Origin: Pseudofabraea citricarpa
Lineage: Eukaryota; Ascomycota; Leotiomycetes; Helotiales; Dermateaceae
Length of the DNA stretch: 64,000 bases
Reading direction: 5' to 3'
Assembly: GCA_029641185.1 (NCBI GenBank)
Contig: JAPWGK010000018.1
Location: 248,001 to 312,000, forward strand
The notes under the pieces were generated by a model. That model saw only the letters and a list, made by a program, of their open reading frames with translations. It searched no databases and was not told where the DNA came from. Made by a program: the position numbers and the translations under genes. Numbering within the stretch: the first letter of the stretch is position 1; each line of letters opens with the position of its first letter. Shown piece after piece: positions 56,431 to 64,000 of the stretch.

Positions 56431-58491
56431 GGTATTGAACTGAATGTGCCTGGCGACTCAAATATCGATATCGTAAAGACTCGAGTGAACAGTGACACGG
56501 AAGTTGAGTTCGTGAAAGCAGAACGTGGGGATCGAGGGGTCCTTTATGGACTGCTGTCTGCTGCAGCTCTCGTGGAATTTTCGGCCGTCAACGTCCCATG
56601 ACGGTCCCGGACGTGAAAGAGAACTGGTCGTACGAAATCTGGAACTATCACGGCGTATTGAAAGGCTCGAAGGTTGCGGGGAAGATTGTAGGACAGATCG
56701 TGAAGCTTGCAAAGCCTCTTCTTCTTCTTCCGGTTGACCAGCACCCTGACTATATATCGAATCGGGTGTGGTGGTACAGACGAGGACTCGGGCGGGGATA
56801 GTTGGCGGTGCTTTGTTGTTAGCTTGGCCGTGAAACTATGTCGTACTTGAATAGGATGGAAATAAAATGATTGGTAATAGTGAGGAAGGAGAAGGGAAAG
56901 AACAAAGACGTAAAACAGGATAGTCGGACTTTCCTTGGATCGTGCAGCCTACCTTGGCCTGATTGATCCTGTCTGCTGCTGTGTTAGACAGCGACTATGA
57001 TGAGCCACCATGAGCCAAAGACGAGGTGCACTGGCGGCGTGAGGGGGCTTGCGAAAATGATCAGGCAGGTTATGCAGAAACAGCATGCATGCTATGGATC
57101 GTATCCATGAGGCCCATCTTGCTTCCGAAACGGTACCAGTTCATCCCACCGGGTCTGATAGCATGATTCGTTGCTTTGTGCTGTCCGTACAGAGGGCGAC
57201 ACGATCCATCCATGGGGCGAGGACCCAATTTCGTAGGAAGTATGCGCTGGTAGGGAAGATGGCATCATGGTACGAGCAAACAAGCTCCGCTGAAACAGAA
57301 CGGGTTCGCAGATCCTGTTGCTGGTGAGCAGTGAGCAGTGAGCACTGAGCATTGAGCACTGAGCTTGCGTGTGCACTGAGCCAGTGAGCCAGCCAGCCAA
57401 CCAGCCAGCCGTGCCGTGTGGTGCTGACGGTATGGTTGCTGCTATGGCATCATGGGGAGGGAAGAGGGAGGGTGGAGGTCTGTTTGCTTGCATCGACCTT
57501 GCGTCTCTCAGATTTTAGCCAGGAACAGAAGAGAAGCAGTGGGGAACACAGCCTCTCTGAGCACGTGCGCAGTTCCTTTACTTAGCCCACCTCGCCCTCG
57601 CCTCTCGCCTTCTTTTCAGGTTTCCACAACCAAAGGTCAAATGTCAAAAGGAGCAAGGTCTTCATTTTCAGGAACTCAGAACCCTTCCTCCGGGCGTCTT
57701 GGCTCTTGCTCGTACAGTACTATCCTTAATTTTCTACTTATACCTTAGTAGCAACTAGACGCCGCCACATATCATCGAGCGATCAGCTATAGCATGTCGG
57801 CTATCGGGGGAGAGAGGCTCAAAGCCAAAGAATAGCCTCTTTTCTAAAAGCGGTGCTATGTCTCCGCGGGAGATCGTGATTGTGGAACGACTGGCCGCAC
57901 GGTCTCTTATACTCGTATTTGAGCCCTGGGCGGCGGAGCGGACACTGCGGGTTGAGGGAAACGAGGGTTCATCATACAGTGGCACTTGACCGCCATTCTA
58001 CAATTTCTATCCTACAAACTCTCTACAGATCTATACTATATCACGAAGAAATTCTCTGGTAGCGACAAAGACTAGTTCCAGCCTTCAGGGGGTTGGTTGT
58101 CTGAGGTTGCATCCTTTGTAAATTAAGACGCTTGTATCTTAGGACACGCCCCACGCACCAGTTGCCGACGAAGAAAAGCTTTTCGGACGCATCCGGCTTT
58201 ATCGACATCCAGACTGCTGTGGAAGGCCACTTGGCGTATTGTCGACTCGTCGAGATTTGTATCAGTAATCTGATAACTCCATCTTGCTCTAATGACCGGC
58301 AGTATATAACAAATGACTCGGAATGCCTCCATGTGCATGTTGGCCTCTTGAAAAAACCTTGACTGCTCCCAGTGTGTCTTTTTCTTCTGAAAACAGGCTG
58401 GGAAGCAACTGGAACATTGCAGATATCAAAGATGCATGAGAACAGCCCTTGACACATGCTATTATGATCGAAATTATTTTCCTCCGTAGGC
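56431..58491. other. Intergenic, 2 kb
   Basis: Cyclin upstream region and phospholipase 3' flank, including a GAGCACTGAGC/CAGCCAGC satellite patch. The open frames overlap on both strands and have no support. Confidence 0.5.
57323..57410 (+). repeat. Short tandem repeats GTGAGCA / GCCAGCCA
   Basis: Repeated GTGAGCA, then CACTGAG, then CCAGCCAG units in an 88-base patch. Confidence 0.75.
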
Positions 58492-61086
58492 TTAGGAAAA
58501 GTGATCACCTTCTCCCTTCTTTCCAACGATACCTAGTCGCATCTTCCTTCTAAAGCGTTCGAGTCTCTCGTTCTTTTCGCGCTCCTCTCTCTGTCTCTTC
58601 TTGCGCTCATAAACAGCTCTAACACAGGATCTTGTTCTTTCTTTGCCCTCGTCAAAATTAGCTCTTGCTAATGCGACGACATTATCAACATCTTCAGCAG
58701 TATAAACGAAGTTCCAGGTACTCATATAATCGCTCGTCACTGGATCAACACCTTCGACCTTGGGATTGTTCAGGAAAGGAAAGTAAACAACCGCAATCCC
58801 AGCATCTGGCTCCATGAGTTGCCAGTCTTCTTTTACGGCTTTAGATGGTGGTGTCTGGTCATCATCTACCGTGGCTGAACGTTCTTGTGTGGTACCGACC
58901 CAAATGGTGCAGTAACCCAGGTCTTCATCACCATCTTGAGCTTGGTCTTTGCTTGCTGGTCCGCTTCCTTGCGTTTCCTGCGTGTCTTGACGGTGCTCTT
59001 CTTGATCGAGTTTTGCGGCTTCAACCTTATCATCAGCTTCTTCTGCAGTTTTGGCTTGTGCTTCCTCCAATTGGGTGGCTGTCTTCTCTGCAGAATCACT
59101 ACTCTTAGGCCAACCAGATCCCATTGGCCAGCCTTTAATCCCTCGTTGTTTGGCGTATCCGTCAGCAACAGAGAGCCAGTTCTCCGTTTTAATGTCGGCC
59201 GAGGCATCAAAAGCAATAAGAATATCAACTTCTCGGCCTGGTCGAAGGAGAGGATAAATTGGTAAATTGTTGGACATGCCAGCATCCATCAGTTGAAGAT
59301 GAGTTGCCTTGTAGATACTTTCCGGTGCTGTATCTGGTAACTGGCCCTCCATACCGAAAGTATAGTTCGGAAATGAAGCTGGTACGATCGGGTGGACTTT
59401 ACTCAGGTCATCATTCCGTCCTTCTATCATTTCGTCAATGCTCCCGAATCCAGTAAGACCTCTGACAAGTGGGCGGATCTCCTTATAATAATGGCTGAGG
59501 GTTGCACAAAATGCACTGCCAAACACGCCAAGAAGTAATGGAAGTCGGAGCTCTGGCACATAAAACCCCCCATCTTCTGGAAGCACATCAGTTCCCTTTT
59601 CGAATTTTCTCCCCAAAGCCCAAGTAGGTATTCCAGCCGAAAATTCCTCACAGAACATCTCGTAAGGAGTAATTTCAAACCATTGAAACCAGGCTTCTTT
59701 CCTCGCTTTCTCCTTTGTCTCTTCGGATGGTGTTTCAGTAGCTTTCTCTGCTTCCGAGGACTCTTCAACTATAGGGATTTCGTGACGCACAGCAGTATAG
59801 ATTGGCATTGGATGTTCACCATGCTTGATATGCTCTCGCTGGTTAGATATTTTCAGATCTTTGTCGTCGACACCCAATTCTCCTTTGGGAACCAGTAGCC
59901 TCGCAGCAAGCAAAAGCCCGTAAACGTCAACCAAGCCAAAATCAGAATCCGGATCTCCCTTGAGTTTCTCTACAAAGCCACTAAGAAGGTACTTGTTGGT
60001 GGGTGCTGAATTAAGTGCTGCAAGGGCGACAGGTGGGTAGGCGATATGAATTCCAATCCTGGCTTTCAAATGATCGACCATCTTATCCAGCCTTCGCCCA
60101 CCCAGTGAAGAATTGTAAAGCGTTTGCAACCAACAGCTTCCACTCACACCTGCTGTATATGTGACGCAGTCGAATAATCCATCTTCGCTAGCGGCTAGCA
60201 TAGAGCCTGTGCCTGCCACTAAGGCCCTAAGACCACCTCCACTGCCAACCATAGCGATACATGGCACATCATCAGGATGGATCTCCTCCTCTGGAAGCCC
60301 AAGATATCTGGCCAAAGCAGTAGTTGTATGTTTCTTCCTCCTCTCTCGAAATTCTTTTTCTTCCTGGCAAAGGTCTGCAGACACTCGGACAGAAGCAGAG
60401 TACTCGATCTCAGGGTTGATGGATGGATCATGCGCCTCCTGCCAAATTTCGTCTGCCAATGATCCCGGTGCCATTGACATCTCCCTTTGCAACTTGCTGA
60501 TAAGCCCTGGCAGAACTTTTGCCCATTCAGGCATTATATAATCTGATATGCTCCCGGTAACTTCGGCCCATTGTATATCTGAAAGGGTCGCGAAGGTCGC
60601 AAACTTGCTACTAAAGGCGCCCCATGCCGAATCTTCAGCTGCACCAGAGACTTGTCCATCCTTTCCGAAGGGGAGATTTGACAATCCCTGCGCATTTTCC
60701 TCTGCAATCTGCGCTTTTTTCTCCTCTACTGCCTGGTATTTGAGCCTTTCGGCCCTCAATTGTTTTCGTAATCGGGTCGGGGGAAGCGGTTGCGCGTAGT
60801 CGTTCTGATAGAGTATGTAGAAGAAACCCCCTGTGAGAACAACAGTCGTAACTGCAAGTAAGGTCGGTCGCGCGATTGAAGCCATTTTCGACGTAGGTTT
60901 GGACTTGGTCCTCGTTATCGAAAGAAATTGCCGAACTCTGCAATTATGTGGACAGGTCTGTTTTCGCCATGGCTGTCTCAGAAGCGCAAGTTGAAATCCG
61001 CGTTGGACCTGAAAACCATGGTATGTGACTCTGCTGGGCAACAAGCTCAAAGAACGCGATGCGCTGCCAACTGCTAGAAGAAACAT
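58492..61086 (-). CDS. Cytosolic-PLA2-type phospholipase, probable mitochondrial
   Basis: Intronless, 864 residues from the ATG at 61086. A basic stretch of about 65 residues (QRGFQLALLRQPWRKQT, FLSITRTKSKPTSKM) looks like a mitochondrial presequence. It is followed by a membrane helix (ARPTLLAVTTVVLTGGFFYIL). The catalytic core has IAMVGSGGGLRAL (the oxyanion glycines and the conserved Arg), the nucleophile elbow GVSGSCW at about residue 315, and the Asp region LMDAGMSNNLPIYPLLRPGR with DAG-like context. This is the cPLA2/lysophospholipase catalytic domain, Ser-Asp dyad. There is no C2 domain. A Gln/Glu/Asp/Lys-rich insert lies near the C-terminus. It releases fatty acid from glycerophospholipids. 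A start at the second Met (MASIARP) would remove the presequence. Confidence 0.85.
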   Translation of the reverse strand: MFLLAVGSASRSLSLLPSRVTYHGFQVQRGFQLALLRQPWRKQTCPHNCRVRQFLSITRTKSKPTSKMASIARPTLLAVTTVVLTGGFFYILYQNDYAQPLPPTRLRKQLRAERLKYQAVEEKKAQIAEENAQGLSNLPFGKDGQVSGAAEDSAWGAFSSKFATFATLSDIQWAEVTGSISDYIMPEWAKVLPGLISKLQREMSMAPGSLADEIWQEAHDPSINPEIEYSASVRVSADLCQEEKEFRERRKKHTTTALARYLGLPEEEIHPDDVPCIAMVGSGGGLRALVAGTGSMLAASEDGLFDCVTYTAGVSGSCWLQTLYNSSLGGRRLDKMVDHLKARIGIHIAYPPVALAALNSAPTNKYLLSGFVEKLKGDPDSDFGLVDVYGLLLAARLLVPKGELGVDDKDLKISNQREHIKHGEHPMPIYTAVRHEIPIVEESSEAEKATETPSEETKEKARKEAWFQWFEITPYEMFCEEFSAGIPTWALGRKFEKGTDVLPEDGGFYVPELRLPLLLGVFGSAFCATLSHYYKEIRPLVRGLTGFGSIDEMIEGRNDDLSKVHPIVPASFPNYTFGMEGQLPDTAPESIYKATHLQLMDAGMSNNLPIYPLLRPGREVDILIAFDASADIKTENWLSVADGYAKQRGIKGWPMGSGWPKSSDSAEKTATQLEEAQAKTAEEADDKVEAAKLDQEEHRQDTQETQGSGPASKDQAQDGDEDLGYCTIWVGTTQERSATVDDDQTPPSKAVKEDWQLMEPDAGIAVVYFPFLNNPKVEGVDPVTSDYMSTWNFVYTAEDVDNVVALARANFDEGKERTRSCVRAVYERKKRQREEREKNERLERFRRKMRLGIVGKKGEGDHFS

Positions 61087-62451
61087 TGTGAGGAAAAGTG
61101 GCACATGGGCCAGTTGAGGTCTTTAAGCATGGATGCGATTGTGACAGGGCAAAAAAGCTGTGGGCCCAACAGCTGTAAAGTGTGATAATCAGCAAGGGTA
61201 TGTCATCGCAAAATTTCAAGGAAATCTGTGGAGGTGAAGCCTTTGAGACTTGGCACTGCCACATGTAAATTTCTAGCCTTAGGCGATCATCCGATCTCCC
61301 TGACCTACGAATTGGAAGTACGATGATACTCAACGTAGATTACTGGATTTATGGGAGAAGAAAAGCTCCACAAAATAGGATGGTTTTTCTAACAGATTGG
61401 TTAGAAGAATGTTGATTAAACTTTCTCGAGTTATTAATCGACAAAACACAAGTATCATATGTATAAACACTATCGTGTAACTAAAAATAACCCGGGACAA
61501 CCTACTTGCTCTTGATTCATCTTTCTACGAATCATTGGCGATTGAGATTTAGAAGTAATTGTATATTTCTAATACAAAATAGGGCTAAGGAGAGTGCTAA
61601 AATAAAAAAATACTATGAGATAACTTTGCTACTCGTTGTGGAGGTGGTTTTTATATCTCAAATAAAAGTTATAGTCATTCCGATATCCTGTAAAATGTTG
61701 AAGTAATTGAGGTTTTCACATTATCGAAAGACTCTAAAATAGGTAGCCTTCTTACAGACGTCCTTACAGCGACTCATTTTGTGTCGCTTATCTGTGCCTA
61801 TAATGTCATCGGTATCCAAACAATTACATTCAATTTCCTGCATAGGCCATATTAAACACAGTACGTAAGTAAAACATTAGCACCATGGTTCATTGATATG
61901 TTTATAAGCAGCTTGTTGAATCTCCTTGGATTGACACAAGAGGCTAAGGACTTATTCCCCATAATTGAGAAGAATCAATAAATCAATTCCCTATATTTTG
62001 CTAACAGAGCCACCTTCAAAGCCCGAATCATATTGAGTCTTTCTAAACACTTTTGTACTTGCAACAAAGCCATTATGTCAAAGAAGAGATATCGTTAGTG
62101 ACTGTGCCTGTTAATTTGACCTTCCAACATGAATATTCAAGTTGTTTAATCCATAGGTCTTGATAAACCCCGCTCCCCCCAAAAAAAACCTACAGCAGGG
62201 CAGTTTTAACAGAAATTAAACTGCTCATGCACCTTACAGTTACTTCATTTGGGCATCGAGCCCCTTTTTACGAAGCGAGCATAGGGCGAGTGCCAAAACA
62301 CGCTAATGCAGGCACTTAACGCGCCTCTGGGCTCTCTATTTTTCGCGACGCGTCTCATTTCAAATCTGCCCGCCATCCACCTCGCACCACATCAACAACA
62401 AGAAGTCTCCAAAGCGTCTCCTACAACACTTCAACTTCACAATCAATAATT
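61087..62451. other. Divergent spacer phospholipase / MCM3, 1.4 kb
   Basis: Mostly AT-rich. No gene seen. The last 130 bases hold the MCM3 promoter elements listed separately. Confidence 0.5.
62342..62353 (+). promoter_or_regulatory. SCB/MCB cell-cycle box of MCM3
   Basis: TTTCGCGACGCGT combines ACGCGT (MluI cell-cycle box, bound by MBF) at 62348-62353 with TTTCGCG, the reverse of CGCGAAA (SBF box), just before it. It lies about 100 bases before the MCM3 start. G1/S genes for replication proteins carry these boxes in fungi. Confidence 0.6.

Positions 62452-64000
<1,549 letters not shown>

Noticed and set aside
57085..57750. Open frames in the 57 kb satellite patch
   Set aside because: Overlapping on both strands, broken by repeats, no start or family support.

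Overview
The window looks like nuclear DNA from a filamentous ascomycete (Pezizomycotina, most likely Leotiomycetes; the class is inferred from protein character, not from a search). The evidence is short GT-AG introns of about 42-115 bases, many with a CTAAC/CTGAC-type branch site; fungal-only families (Zn2Cys6 regulator, DUF3433, 2EXR, septin of the Cdc3/AspB type); tRNA genes with introns; and long AT-rich spacers. Nothing bacterial or viral was seen. I spliced the genes by hand from splice sites and reading-frame phase. All exon sums below are divisible by three, except for the edge and low-confidence genes.

Left part (1-17.5 kb): the 3' end of an MFS multidrug transporter, a frameshifted 2EXR relic, a Cdc3/AspB septin, a gene-poor AT-rich stretch with one doubtful gene and an intron-bearing tRNA-Ala, a large DUF3433 membrane protein, then a divergent pair: an acetoacetate-decarboxylase-like enzyme and a zinc-type alcohol dehydrogenase. 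The pair shares a promoter with three GCGGGG (CreA/Mig1-type) elements.

Middle (18-29 kb): a small hypothetical protein with tandem repeats beside it, a mitochondrial PPR protein, LSM4, a His/Pro-rich type I membrane protein, and two tRNA genes. The tRNA-Thr(AGU) gene carries a 55-base insert in the D-loop with all the marks of a spliceosomal intron (GTACGT, TACTAAC, CAG). This is the most unusual thing in the window.

29-38 kb: a secreted heme peroxidase with a 9-base exon, a Gal4-like Zn2Cys6 regulator, an 11-exon sugar transporter convergent with it, and a uridine-kinase-like P-loop kinase. A perfect CGG-N11-CCG site, the Gal4 class target, lies in the promoter between transporter and kinase. 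This suggests a sugar-use module.

38-47 kb: PTEN-type phosphatase, small secreted protein, UDP-glycosyltransferase and amidase. From 46.6 to 52.7 kb there is no confident conventional gene, only satellites, a doubtful 215-residue frame and a 38-residue Cys-rich reading frame. The right end holds housekeeping genes: Exo70, a Pcl-like cyclin, a cPLA2-type phospholipase with a mitochondrial-looking N-terminus, and the 5' two-thirds of MCM3 with an MCB/SCB promoter element.
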